Below, one piece after another: positions 18,749 to 27,326 of a stretch of 64,000 nucleotides of DNA. Positions within the stretch are counted from its first letter, which is position 1. Each line of letters opens with the position of its first letter. The notes beneath the pieces are model-generated. The model saw only the letters and a list, made by a program, of their open reading frames with translations, made no database searches and was not told the DNA's origin. Origin of the DNA: Pseudopedobacter sp965218985 (GTDB lineage Bacteria; Bacteroidota; Bacteroidia; Sphingobacteriales; Sphingobacteriaceae); NCBI GenBank assembly GCA_965218985.1, contig CBDCMP010000007.1, forward strand, positions 1,922,001 through 1,986,000. The letters are read 5' to 3'. Made by a program: the position numbers and the translations under genes.

Positions 18749-18913
18749 ATGCCAGGCGAGTTTGAAGATATTGAAGTAATACATAAGCTAGACAATACTA
18801 TGGTGCAGCGGAACTATCTGCAAATAAAACAGGATATACAGGATATTATTCAATCGGAAATGGAGCGGATGCTGAATGATCCTGGGTTGAGCCATTTGGT
18901 GGTGAGGAAATGA
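18749..18913 (+). CDS. small hypothetical protein (54 residues)
   Basis: An ATG frame just after the integrase codes for a charged, mostly helical peptide starting MPGEFEDIEVIHKLDNT and ending in LSHLVVRK. No family is recognised. Its compact helical character resembles short ORFs next to integrases in Bacteroidota elements, but there is no clear ribosome binding site and it may be a remnant. Confidence 0.3.
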   Translation: MPGEFEDIEVIHKLDNTMVQRNYLQIKQDIQDIIQSEMERMLNDPGLSHLVVRK

Positions 18914-18923
18914 TAAGCTAGTC

Positions 18924-18954
18924 TTGTCCATTTTTGAAAAAAATCATATCTTTA
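18924..18954 (+). promoter_or_regulatory. Promoter of the AbiE operon
   Basis: TTG at 18924-18926 and TATCTTTA at 18947-18954 are spaced by 20 bases, close to the phylum consensus (the last G is replaced by A). The predicted start lies about 50 bases before the AbiEi start. Confidence 0.45.
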
Positions 18955-18970
18955 CCTTTTAAGTAGATAT

Positions 18971-18991
18971 AAACCCCATTAAGTCGGGTTT
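18971..18991 (+). promoter_or_regulatory. Inverted repeat in the AbiE leader, possible operator
   Basis: AAACCC (18971-18976) and GGGTTT (18986-18991) form an inverted repeat between the promoter and the AbiEi start. AbiEi antitoxins are known to autorepress by binding inverted repeats in their promoters; assigning that role here is inference. Confidence 0.35.
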
Positions 18992-19009
18992 TAAACGAAA
19001 CAAAAGGTA

Positions 19010-19810
19010 ATGGCGAGAAGCACATATATATCGGAGAATCTTACTCAAAAGCAAATAGACTTTATGCTCATGCTGGATGATTATGAGTTGGATATATTCA
19101 CACTAGAAGAAGTAAAAGCTCAACTTGGTGATAAAGTGGATAACGTTAATGAGTTAATCGAAAATCTTGTTCACAAACGAATCTTTTCAAGGATTGAAAG
19201 AGGAAGGTATTGTAAATATAATTTTAGGGACGAAAATGTTATTGGTTCATTTTTGGTCTCGGACGGTGTGATTTCATATTGGTCGGCTTTACATAAACAT
19301 GGACTTACGGAACAATTTCCAAACTCCGTATTTGTCCAGACAAGCAAAGCTAAAAAAGACAAAACTGTATTTGGGGTCTATTATAAGTTTATCAAAGTTA
19401 CCTCATCGAAACAGGCTGAAATTAAAGAAGAGGGATATGGAAATCATAAATACCGTATAACAACAATTGAAAAAACTATTGCAGATTGCTTTGACCTACC
19501 GCAGTATTCAGGTGGATATGCAGAATTGATCAGAGCTTTTAACGAAGCTTCTATTGATAGCAGAAAAATGATTGCTGCATGTGAAGCTATCCACAATATC
19601 GCAGCAACAAAGCGTATGGGATACCTCGCTTCCTTGTTTGAGAAAAAAGAGTTGACTGATTTTATTCAGTATGCAGAAAAACAGACCAACGAAAAATATA
19701 ATCTTTTTGATCCATCAGGTGAAGAGGAAGGAGAATTTATCAATCGTTGGAAACTGAGGTTGAATATTACTGAAGAAGACATATTAGGCATTATAAATAA
19801 ACAATATTAA
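19010..19810 (+). CDS. AbiEi-type antitoxin / transcriptional regulator
   Basis: AbiE is a type IV toxin-antitoxin and phage abortive-infection system; AbiEi represses the operon and counteracts the AbiEii nucleotidyltransferase. This 266-residue protein has an N-terminal winged-helix region (about 10-70, with LVHKRIFSRIERGRY) and the AbiEi middle domain, seen in SDGVISYWSALHKHGLTEQ and the later ITTIEKTIADCFDLPQYSGG. The stop codon overlaps the AbiEii start codon, so the pair is translationally coupled. Confidence 0.85.
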   Translation: MARSTYISENLTQKQIDFMLMLDDYELDIFTLEEVKAQLGDKVDNVNELIENLVHKRIFSRIERGRYCKYNFRDENVIGSFLVSDGVISYWSALHKHGLTEQFPNSVFVQTSKAKKDKTVFGVYYKFIKVTSSKQAEIKEEGYGNHKYRITTIEKTIADCFDLPQYSGGYAELIRAFNEASIDSRKMIAACEAIHNIAATKRMGYLASLFEKKELTDFIQYAEKQTNEKYNLFDPSGEEEGEFINRWKLRLNITEEDILGIINKQY

Positions 19811-20676
19811 TGATCTTTCAAAAAGAAGTTTCGGATATAGCTGAGCAAGTGGGCGTAGCAAAAACGGTAATCGATAAAGATTGGGTGCTAGGACATTTTA
19901 TTGCTGCAATGTACACTGTTCCAGAAATTAGAGATAATCTGATATTCAAAGGAGGTACTTGCTTAAGAAAATGTTGGTTTAATGATTATCGATTTTCTGA
20001 AGACCTAGATTTTACATCGACAAATGAAAGTTTCGACTTCACTGAAAAGAACCTAGTAGATATTTGTAAAAAAGTAACTGCACATGCAGAAATTCAGACG
20101 CATATAGTGTCACTGAAACCAATAAAATTTCAGGACAAACACGTAGGGTTCGAAGCAATAGTAAAATATTGGGGAGCCGATCATTCAAAAAATGAGGCAC
20201 CTCCGCCAGTGGAAAGATGGCAGACCAAAATCAAGATTGAAATAATACTATACGAGAAGATGATCTTTGAGCCTATTCAAAGAAGACTATTTCATCCGTA
20301 CTCAGATAACTTACTAATAGATACATCCATTCCTTGTTATGCAATAGAAGAAGTTTTATCAGAGAAAATCAGAGCATTAATACAACGGTCATACACTGCA
20401 CCACGGGATTACTATGATATATGGTACTTATCAAACAATATCACTGGTCTAGACTGGAACAAAATAATAGTGGCGTTCCATGAAAAAATGAAATATAAAA
20501 ACATAGAATTTACTGGAATAGAACAGTTAATCAATCCTATAAGCGAACGGGTGGTAAAGCTAGCATGGCGAAATAGCCTTGGACATCAAATCAAAAGAGA
20601 TACACTTCCAGATTTTGATATAGTTAAAAGAGAATTGGAAGCGTTGTTGAATGAAAATTTTGGCAAAAATTTCTAA
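19810..20676 (+). CDS. AbiEii/AbiGii-type nucleotidyltransferase toxin
   Basis: AbiEii toxins are DNA polymerase beta-like nucleotidyltransferases; characterised relatives modify tRNA ends or bind GTP. This 288-residue protein has the family motifs FKGGTCLRK (46-54) and RFSEDLDF (61-68, with the two catalytic aspartates), then the lysine/glutamate block EEVLSEKIRALIQR and RDYYDIWYL. All look intact, so the pair may be functional. It starts on the overlap with AbiEi and ends 200 bases before the unrecognised operon. Confidence 0.85.
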   Translation: MIFQKEVSDIAEQVGVAKTVIDKDWVLGHFIAAMYTVPEIRDNLIFKGGTCLRKCWFNDYRFSEDLDFTSTNESFDFTEKNLVDICKKVTAHAEIQTHIVSLKPIKFQDKHVGFEAIVKYWGADHSKNEAPPPVERWQTKIKIEIILYEKMIFEPIQRRLFHPYSDNLLIDTSIPCYAIEEVLSEKIRALIQRSYTAPRDYYDIWYLSNNITGLDWNKIIVAFHEKMKYKNIEFTGIEQLINPISERVVKLAWRNSLGHQIKRDTLPDFDIVKRELEALLNENFGKNF

Positions 20677-20876
20677 CATGTATAAATTTAAATAGAGGTA
20701 TGTTGATTGATATGATGCTTCCCAAAAGTTTTTTAAATCTCGAAGAACAATATGTCGGAATGGCAAGGCAAGTTATAAGAGAATTTTTGAAGGTAAATTT
20801 CGGATACTGAATGCCTAATTAAAATCCCATTCTAAAATTAAATTCTGTCCAATAATGAATATAATTTCCTGTCACA

Positions 20877-22487
20877 ATGCAAACCTATAACCAAAATGTT
20901 AAAAATGAAGCTCGTGAAAAACTAGTAAAACATGCAATCCAAACACTCACAAGTGAGAGAACGGATAGTTTTCTAGTTTCCAAAGAACACTTTATAAAAA
21001 TAACAGATCACTTTAATTCATTATTTTTCAGATTTCTTGGAAGCAAAAATTTTGAATTCATCAATGAGTATAATTGGCTTTTCTTCGGAGGCAAAAATAG
21101 CTGGCTTGAGTTCTATGAAAGCAAATGTAAACCCAAACTAGCAAGTGAATTAAAAGTATTATATCTTTCAGGTCCAGAGCCATATAATGATATAGATATC
21201 CTTTGTAATAACGGAATCAGCATAAAAAATATTTGGGCAATTGAATCAGATAAGAAGGTATATGAGCAAGCTATGCAATCTTTGATTGAGGCTAATATCC
21301 AAATTAAAATCCATAGAGGGTCGTTGGCGGAATTTTTCGAGTTAACCAATCATGAATTCGACATCGTATATTTTGACGCCTGCACTCCAATTCTTTCGCC
21401 ACAACAATCTCCTTTAGAAATAATTAAACAGCTCTTTCTTAATAAAAGGCTTACTGGATTATCTGCTTTGATCACGAATTTTGCAGAACCAGGAGATAAC
21501 TATAATTGGGGTGATATATTAGCTACGTGGTTTGCAACAAAAGAATTTTATGAAGTTCCCCCAGAAGACGACCAATTTGGAATGGGTGCATTAGAGAAAT
21601 CAGGAGCATTTTCAAGTTATAGTAATTTTATAAATCAGCATTTAGATTCTTATTATGATACATTTTTAACCCATTTCATCCCTACAATAGCGTCAGAAAT
21701 AATTCCGATGTGGCAATTGTCGTCGCTAGGGTCTGTTCAAAGTAACCATCTACTTAACGAACAGTCACTCCAAAAAGAATTGAAAGCTATTAAAACACAC
21801 AAAATTAATGCAAAAACGACAAAGGAATTAATTGATGAAATACAACATTATTTATTGGCTATTGATGCCTATCCGCTACTAAATTGGGCTAGATTAATAA
21901 ACGAAAATTTGTCAAAAGATCATACTTTAAGACGATTTATCGACAGTACTCGAAAGAAGATGACAATAGAGGATGCCCTATATATCGGTAGTTTATTAAA
22001 GCGTTTCGAAGAAGCAGATACAGGTTTCAAAACATTTATCCACAATATCTGCGGAGAAAAGTTAAAAGACACTATCACTAAACTTGATTTTTTTGATAGA
22101 TACATGAATCTGACCTGCGACATACCAATGAAAAACTTGCTAATTGAGTTGTTGATGGGAATTTATGGGCATCCCTATATTGCCCATGCAGGTAAAACTA
22201 TTGGACTAAAATACAAAGCAAAAGATACATGGATGTATTCGAATGTTTTTGTTTTCGATCAATGTCGCTATTTATACGATTTTTTGCCAACTCTTGACTT
22301 ATGGGAAAGTTTTTTTGAAAACTATCCTAACCAAACTATTATCCGGGGATGCATAGATGAAATCCGGCGAAATCATCTATACTTAAATAACTCGCTTTTT
22401 AAGTGGGGATTTATTGAAGACGTACATGGCCAGTTTGGCTCCTCGCAACTTTCTGAAAGAGTTAATTTAAATAATCAAAATAAATAA
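20877..22487 (+). CDS. unrecognised protein with a methyltransferase-like Rossmann core (first gene of the candidate system)
   Basis: I do not recognise the family of this 536-residue protein. Residues about 90-175 read like a class I SAM-methyltransferase core: a glycine/proline loop in LKVLYLSGPEPYNDIDIL, an acidic strand end in IWAIESDKK, then IKIHRGSL, then FDIVYFDACTP in the motif IV position. The first loop is GPEPxND rather than the usual GxGxG, so SAM binding is uncertain. The C-terminal 300 residues are helical and unlike any domain I know. Its stop overlaps the next start by one base (TAATG-type coupling). It lies on the tRNA element beside AbiE, in AT-rich DNA, which suggests a defence role by association only. 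Confidence 0.55.
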   Translation: MQTYNQNVKNEAREKLVKHAIQTLTSERTDSFLVSKEHFIKITDHFNSLFFRFLGSKNFEFINEYNWLFFGGKNSWLEFYESKCKPKLASELKVLYLSGPEPYNDIDILCNNGISIKNIWAIESDKKVYEQAMQSLIEANIQIKIHRGSLAEFFELTNHEFDIVYFDACTPILSPQQSPLEIIKQLFLNKRLTGLSALITNFAEPGDNYNWGDILATWFATKEFYEVPPEDDQFGMGALEKSGAFSSYSNFINQHLDSYYDTFLTHFIPTIASEIIPMWQLSSLGSVQSNHLLNEQSLQKELKAIKTHKINAKTTKELIDEIQHYLLAIDAYPLLNWARLINENLSKDHTLRRFIDSTRKKMTIEDALYIGSLLKRFEEADTGFKTFIHNICGEKLKDTITKLDFFDRYMNLTCDIPMKNLLIELLMGIYGHPYIAHAGKTIGLKYKAKDTWMYSNVFVFDQCRYLYDFLPTLDLWESFFENYPNQTIIRGCIDEIRRNHLYLNNSLFKWGFIEDVHGQFGSSQLSERVNLNNQNK

Positions 22488-23269
22488 TGATAGATAAGGA
22501 GAAATTAATCGCGAAACTCATTGGCAATTCGTTAAGTTTTAAAACATCTAATGATGGTTATATAACAGTGGCTGAACTTAGTACGACAGATGAGCATGGA
22601 ATAGAGGAAACTATCGATAAAAATACTGCGATAATTTCGCCTAATCTTATCAATAAAATAAAAGCTTCTCACGTTAACCCATTTGTGAATCGTACGGGAG
22701 TAAATTACAGTAAGGATTTTACCTATTCTCCGGCTTTCTGGCTATATCTCTCAAAGCATTTGGGGTTAAAGAAAGTTGAACCGTTGGTAGTGTCATGGGA
22801 GTCAGGAAATCATACAACATTAAATATAGACCAAGGATTCTTAAGTACTTTTCAATTGTCACCAAGATTATTAAGCGATAAAATATACTGGGATGATTTA
22901 TCAAAACCTCAATATGAAGTAGTTCAGAATAAACCTTTATCGGAATATAAATTTCCAATGCATTCCGAGGCTTATGTCAAAATTAGGAAGGACTACTTAG
23001 AAGATTATTTATACCTAAGAAAAAAGGTTGCCGTACAAGTTTTTACGGTTAAAAAAGAAATCAATCTTGACAAAGACGTTCTTGAACTACTTAATGGTAA
23101 TGAGTTCTACATTGAAGAATTTAAGCGATATGAAATAAGAATCCGGAAATATAATCATAAGGAAAATACTGCTAATGTTGAAATTAACGGTTATAACGTG
23201 CTATTTGAAAATGGAAATTACCCTAAAGTGAAACAGGAAATCTCTACAGGCCATCATTGGAAGGAATAG
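22487..23269 (+). CDS. unrecognised protein, part 1 (probably the N-terminal part of one broken gene)
   Basis: This frame codes for 260 residues beginning MIDKEKLIAKLIGNSLSF, with mixed alpha/beta character and no motif I can name. The start overlaps the previous stop. It ends at an in-frame stop right where a second frame (from 23257) takes over with no loss of coding character. Adding one base near 23262 would continue GHHWKGIENLVTEW, so I suspect a single longer gene with an indel. If separate, it is a coupled second gene of the operon. Confidence 0.45.
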   Translation: MIDKEKLIAKLIGNSLSFKTSNDGYITVAELSTTDEHGIEETIDKNTAIISPNLINKIKASHVNPFVNRTGVNYSKDFTYSPAFWLYLSKHLGLKKVEPLVVSWESGNHTTLNIDQGFLSTFQLSPRLLSDKIYWDDLSKPQYEVVQNKPLSEYKFPMHSEAYVKIRKDYLEDYLYLRKKVAVQVFTVKKEINLDKDVLELLNGNEFYIEEFKRYEIRIRKYNHKENTANVEINGYNVLFENGNYPKVKQEISTGHHWKE

Positions 23270-23589
23270 AGAATTTAGTAACAGAATGGAGGGCAAGACA
23301 TGAGATGCCGTTTGAATATATCTATGTATCTGATGAAGTATTATCTAAATATGAAAGTGATGACGATTACGAAGTATATCCAAAATCAGGAAGTGTCAGC
23401 TATGGAAACCAATGGAGTGTAACATATTGCGAACGCATTGGGCGAAATGCTATTAAGATCGAGATAAAGAAATTATATGAGGGAAATAGTTACGAAGTAA
23501 TTGATTACTGGAATAAATTTTCGATACACCCTTCCGAAGTTATAGAAGGAGAAAATATTGCTGAAAAAGCTCATGAATCACCTTTTTAG
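23257..23589 (+). CDS. unrecognised protein, part 2 (probably the middle part of the same broken gene)
   Basis: This is a 110-residue frame whose only early starts are a TTG at 23257 and an ATG at 23305. It is acidic, with strands such as YIYVSDEVLSKYESDDDYEV and NQWSVTYCERIGRNAIKIEI. The lack of a ribosome binding site and its overlap with coding sequence on both sides favour a middle segment over a free gene. The frame is lost again in the A-run at about 23563-23567. Confidence 0.35.
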   Translation: MEGIENLVTEWRARHEMPFEYIYVSDEVLSKYESDDDYEVYPKSGSVSYGNQWSVTYCERIGRNAIKIEIKKLYEGNSYEVIDYWNKFSIHPSEVIEGENIAEKAHESPF

Positions 23590-24181
23590 TTTTGACTTTT
23601 CTGCATTGGACATTATTACTATAGACGAAGAACGGATAGAGTATACTGGATGGTCGGACTTCCCAGATTATAAACCTATCGCCCATCATCTGAATTTAAA
23701 ATCCTTCTCCAAGGAGCAATTTATTTCACGTTGTAAAAGACTATACATATTGTTAGCTGAAAATTTCAAAGAAAAATCACTACGAAAAATAGTTGATCAT
23801 TTGGGCTTCTCAAAAGTAGAGACTAAAGATTTTAGAAGTCTAAGGCTTCTTGAACTAATTCTCAAGTATTTGCATGTAGCGCGGATAACCGGTTTAGATC
23901 CAGCGAACAATAAAGAAACTATCATTGAAAGGATTAAAGAACTGAAAGAATTCAAATTTTTATCAGCGTTATTCGCTTTAAACAATATAAGGCAATTAGA
24001 TGCTCATAAATCGGGAGATTCAAAATCAAAGTTTCACGCAGCATTAAAGGATTTGAATGTAGAGTCCAATTCTGTTTCAAATAATTACGCAAATACCTGT
24101 GAGCAGGTCTATAATAGTTTAGATGAGATGTTTATTGACCTCAATATATTTCTCTCTGAAGCATACGATTTAAATCGATAG
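23558..24181 (+). CDS. unrecognised helical protein, part 3 (probably the C-terminal part of the same broken gene)
   Basis: This frame is in the same phase as part 1 and codes for about 200 residues. Likely free starts are a TTG at 23558 or an ATG at 23576. It is mostly helical, with LRKIVDHLGFSKVETKDFRS, LSALFALNNIRQLDAHKSG and a coiled-coil-like end. The block FALNNIRQLDAHK resembles helical ends of large uncharacterised accessory proteins, but I cannot name a family. Removing one A from the run before it would join it to part 2 as AEKLMNHLF. The next gene starts four bases after its stop. Confidence 0.4.
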   Translation: MLKKLMNHLFSFDFSALDIITIDEERIEYTGWSDFPDYKPIAHHLNLKSFSKEQFISRCKRLYILLAENFKEKSLRKIVDHLGFSKVETKDFRSLRLLELILKYLHVARITGLDPANNKETIIERIKELKEFKFLSALFALNNIRQLDAHKSGDSKSKFHAALKDLNVESNSVSNNYANTCEQVYNSLDEMFIDLNIFLSEAYDLNR

Positions 24182-24185
24182 GAAT

Positions 24186-25184
24186 ATGAAACCTGATATA
24201 GTACCAAATTACTATGCATACTTCTTGAAAGTGAACGGAAAAGATTTATCTAATTCTCAAAAGGAACATTTTTTCAATTGCATCAATAAGATATATAAAA
24301 ACAATTATAAGTTTATATATCGAGGGGATAAACGAGACAAGCTTCAACAGCTTTATGGGGTCGGAGACAATAATTTACGAGAGGAATTTTCTCACTCCCT
24401 TTTTATAATTGGGGCAAAGGCACAAATGTATCTTGGCTCAGGTCTTCCGGGCATAAATGATATTGACATTGCAGAAACGGGGAACAATGAGTTTCGACTC
24501 ATATTTCGAATGCTTAGCAATCTACTTAGTAGAGAATTTCAATTTGGCACAATAAGAACGGCATTAGGGCACTTTCGTAAAACAGAAGAAAGGGTAACGC
24601 GATTTTTTCAAGCGCGATCAAATGAACAAGTATTTACTGACATAATCGATAGAATTAATACAAATAAAAAAATAATTATAAGAGATTATTATCTGGCACT
24701 TTTGCATCATGTTAGCAAAAGTGAGTACTACGCCTCATCATTTCTGCTTAGTACAACTTCCAACTTTTCTCAAGCTCATAAATTTGCTTGGGGGAAGGAA
24801 AACGAGGGAAGTAGTAACCCATTAATTCTTTTTGGTTGGCTACCAAATGGATACGAGGGAATTTTAGCTGCACCGAATTCGCAAATATTAAGAAAAAAAG
24901 TTGACATGGATGTTTTGGGCTTACCTGTGTATGAAAAAAGTTTTTTCCCATTTCAGAAAGAAATTACTTTAAAAGGTGGTCTGTTGCCTCATTATTTATT
25001 GGGATACTTATGTTATTACCAAGGACAAGAGATATTTGAAAACATTGTTGTCCGAAAAAAGACGGGCGGGACATTAAATCCCGTTCCGTTTTCATACTTT
25101 AGAGTTACCACACTTTTCAAGTATGCTCAAAAGTACAAAATTCTCCGGACAGCCAGTGTTTGCTCAGATTACAGGAATGATTAG
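24186..25184 (+). CDS. putative ADP-ribosyltransferase-like protein, 3' end replaced by IS4 sequence
   Basis: The first 286 residues are native; from about 25043 the frame runs into the IS4 element and gains 46 foreign residues. The native part has the layout of an R-S-E type ADP-ribosyltransferase: Arg46 in FIYRGDKR, a Ser-Thr-Thr strand in SSFLLSTTSNFSQAHKFAWG (Ser189), and Glu259 in FPFQKEITLKGGLLPHYLLG. The assignment is from pattern only. ARTs modify proteins, nucleic acids or small molecules and are frequent toxins and phage-defence effectors. It follows part 3 by four bases, so it is the last gene of the operon. Confidence 0.45.
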   Translation: MKPDIVPNYYAYFLKVNGKDLSNSQKEHFFNCINKIYKNNYKFIYRGDKRDKLQQLYGVGDNNLREEFSHSLFIIGAKAQMYLGSGLPGINDIDIAETGNNEFRLIFRMLSNLLSREFQFGTIRTALGHFRKTEERVTRFFQARSNEQVFTDIIDRINTNKKIIIRDYYLALLHHVSKSEYYASSFLLSTTSNFSQAHKFAWGKENEGSSNPLILFGWLPNGYEGILAAPNSQILRKKVDMDVLGLPVYEKSFFPFQKEITLKGGLLPHYLLGYLCYYQGQEIFENIVVRKKTGGTLNPVPFSYFRVTTLFKYAQKYKILRTASVCSDYRND

Positions 25185-26434
25185 TCGTTCAAGTTTCAGC
25201 ACATTGGTAAAACAACAGGGTGCAGACCGTTACTGTAAACGATGTAAATCATGGGAGCACCTCATCAGTATGCTTTATTGCATCATGAATAATTGCACCT
25301 CTTTAAGGGAAGTAACTCAAGGCATCGCCGCTTATGGCGACAAGTTGAATCATTTAGGGCTTAATTACGCCCCGCCCCGCAGTACTTTGAGCGATGCCAA
25401 CCTCAACCGAAGTGAATCTTTTTTCGGTCTGTTATATCAGAAGTTGTATCAGCGTTATCAGGAACTTTTATCGGACAGCGAGAAAGATAAAGCATTGCTT
25501 AAGCGAATCTTTTTGGTTGACAGCACCACCATCAGCCTGTTCAAGGCCATCATGAAATGTGTGGGGCGTAAGCCTTTGGGTGGGAAAAGCAAAGGCGGAA
25601 TCAAGGTACACACGATGCTGAACGCCTATGAACAGGTGCCCCAATTGATCCATTTTAGTGAAGCGGCAGCGCATGACCATACTTTTTTATCTAAACTAAA
25701 CCTGCAGCCCCATCAGATTGCCGTCTTTGACCGAGCTTATGTGGATTATCTCCAATATGCAATATGGACAAAGGCAGGTATCCATTTTGTGACACGACTC
25801 AAAGACAATGCTGTTTATCAGGGTTTGGAAGATTTGGATATACCGGAAGATTGCCCTGCAAACTATATAAAGGACGAAAAAATCAGCATCCGATATAAAG
25901 ACGAACAGAAAAAAGATCAGACTTTAATATTACGGCGTGTGGTATACTATGATGAAGATAAGAAACGGTTATTGCAGTTTTTAACCAATATTTTTGATAT
26001 GTCGACCCAGGAAATCGGCCAATTATACAGATTACGCTGGCAGATCGAACTGCTCTTTAAACAATTGAAGCAAAACTTCCCGCTCAAGTACTTTCTGGGA
26101 GATAATGAGAACGCTATTAAAATACAGATATGGTGCACCCTGATCGCAAACCTGCTTTTTACCGTAATCAGAAAAGGAATCAAACAAAAAATATCGTTTT
26201 CTAACCTGGTTAGTTTTGCCAGACAACATCTCTTTAGCTATCATAAACTAACCGATTTAATTGAAAAAACAGAAAAAGAGTGGCGCTTAAAATATCAGCC
26301 TAAAATAGCCTCTCAATCTCTTCTTTTTGATGGGTAGGTAGGGAGGGTCTCTTTAAATATCATGCCAAAATATAGGCTAAACATCTACAAAACACTATTT
26401 TTATTTACTCCTTGTTTTTTATCGGACAGCAATG
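25043..26434 (+). mobile_element. IS4-family insertion sequence
   Basis: Imperfect inverted repeats bound the element. The left end is CATTGTTGTCCGAAAAAAGAC (25043 on); the right end read inward is CATTGCTGTCCGATAAAAAAC (complement ending at 26434). The element holds one transposase gene. I find no matching target duplication: the left flank is TTGAAAA and the right flank ATTAAGAAT. So DNA beside the insertion may have been deleted, which fits the missing end of the ART-like gene. Confidence 0.7.
25123..26337 (+). CDS. IS4 family transposase
   Basis: This 404-residue DDE transposase has the first aspartate in FLVDSTTISLF, the second in VFDRAYVDY and the IS4-specific YREK region YRLRWQIELLFKQLK. 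It is full length with no stops, so the element may still be active. It starts within the left part of the IS, overlapping the foreign tail of the truncated ART-like frame. Confidence 0.9.
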   Translation: MLKSTKFSGQPVFAQITGMISRSSFSTLVKQQGADRYCKRCKSWEHLISMLYCIMNNCTSLREVTQGIAAYGDKLNHLGLNYAPPRSTLSDANLNRSESFFGLLYQKLYQRYQELLSDSEKDKALLKRIFLVDSTTISLFKAIMKCVGRKPLGGKSKGGIKVHTMLNAYEQVPQLIHFSEAAAHDHTFLSKLNLQPHQIAVFDRAYVDYLQYAIWTKAGIHFVTRLKDNAVYQGLEDLDIPEDCPANYIKDEKISIRYKDEQKKDQTLILRRVVYYDEDKKRLLQFLTNIFDMSTQEIGQLYRLRWQIELLFKQLKQNFPLKYFLGDNENAIKIQIWCTLIANLLFTVIRKGIKQKISFSNLVSFARQHLFSYHKLTDLIEKTEKEWRLKYQPKIASQSLLFDG

Positions 26435-26435
26435 A

Positions 26436-27326
26436 TTAAGAATGATAGGCTACTGTAAATTCGTTGGCAAAATCCGTCAATTTTACTTTTCCTAATGCGG
26501 GTTTATTTTGCTTGTAGTCATCATACAGCTTGTTCCTTCTGCCAGCATTCATGGCGGTCAAACCTTTTGCAGCTTGAGGATGGAAACCAATGTGTAGTAA
26601 ATTATTCATAAACTGCTCATCAGAAATTGCCAGCCACTTCAAATCAGGTTTCCCTATTGCCCGGCCTAAAACTTGTGCTACTTCATTTGGAGAAACTTCA
26701 TCACTTGCAATGTAATGAACTGTTCTTCCCAGAAAAGGTTTTTCAATTTCTTCGGCAATAACTTCTGCAATGTCCAAAGGCGAAACCCAGGGCTCTTTTT
26801 CATCGCCACCATAGTTTTGAATAATGGAATGTGCATTTTTTATTGTGGGGATAAAAGCTAACATATTGTAGTAGAAACCTACCGGCCGCATAGTTTTAAT
26901 AGAAACGGTTATTGGCAACGCTCCTAATATGTTTTCTACTAAATGGTGCGTTGCCAACATCCCCACACCCTCTGTGGTATGACCACCAATACTGCTTAGG
27001 TGTATCAATTTTGTCACACCAGATTCTCTAACAGCTTGTACATAACTTTTTGCTATGTTCATCCAATATGCTGCCATGTCTGTATTGTGGTCAAAGAAAT
27101 TAGCAGGTGGTTCCATTAAATAAACGATGTCTGCACCTGTGAATGTTTTTGTTAGAAACCCTGCATCGTCAATCGTTCCAATTGCAGCTATTGCTCCAAG
27201 GGCTTCAATATCTTTTTGCCGGCCAGCTTTACTGCTAACAACCGTTACTTCATGTCCTTTTGCAATCAAATTTGTTACAAGCGGTTTGCTGATGTGCCCT
27301 AAAGAACCTGTTACTATGATTTTCAT
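26436..27326 (-). CDS. NmrA-like NAD(P)-dependent sugar-epimerase-fold oxidoreductase
   Basis: From the ATG at 27326 (MKIIVTGSLGHISKPLVTNL) this is a 296-residue atypical short-chain dehydrogenase of the NmrA/quinone-oxidoreductase type. The Rossmann loop is TGSLGHIS (a variant of GxxGxxG), then TVVSSKAGR. It has HLSSIGGHTTEG in place of a classic YxxxK site. Such proteins bind NADP(H) and act as reductases or redox sensors; the substrate is unknown. The frame is open eight codons further upstream, but the Rossmann start supports 27326. Its stop lies one base beyond the IS4 right end. Confidence 0.8.
   Translation of the reverse strand: MKIIVTGSLGHISKPLVTNLIAKGHEVTVVSSKAGRQKDIEALGAIAAIGTIDDAGFLTKTFTGADIVYLMEPPANFFDHNTDMAAYWMNIAKSYVQAVRESGVTKLIHLSSIGGHTTEGVGMLATHHLVENILGALPITVSIKTMRPVGFYYNMLAFIPTIKNAHSIIQNYGGDEKEPWVSPLDIAEVIAEEIEKPFLGRTVHYIASDEVSPNEVAQVLGRAIGKPDLKWLAISDEQFMNNLLHIGFHPQAAKGLTAMNAGRRNKLYDDYKQNKPALGKVKLTDFANEFTVAYHS

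Noticed and set aside
20700..20810. 36-residue frame starting MLIDMMLPKSFLNLEEQYVG between AbiEii and the candidate operon
   Set aside because: Too short, no family likeness and no ribosome binding site; may be a remnant but cannot be supported.
21656..21666. GATACATTT copy inside the methyltransferase-like gene
   Set aside because: It lies within coding sequence far from fucose genes; treated as chance.
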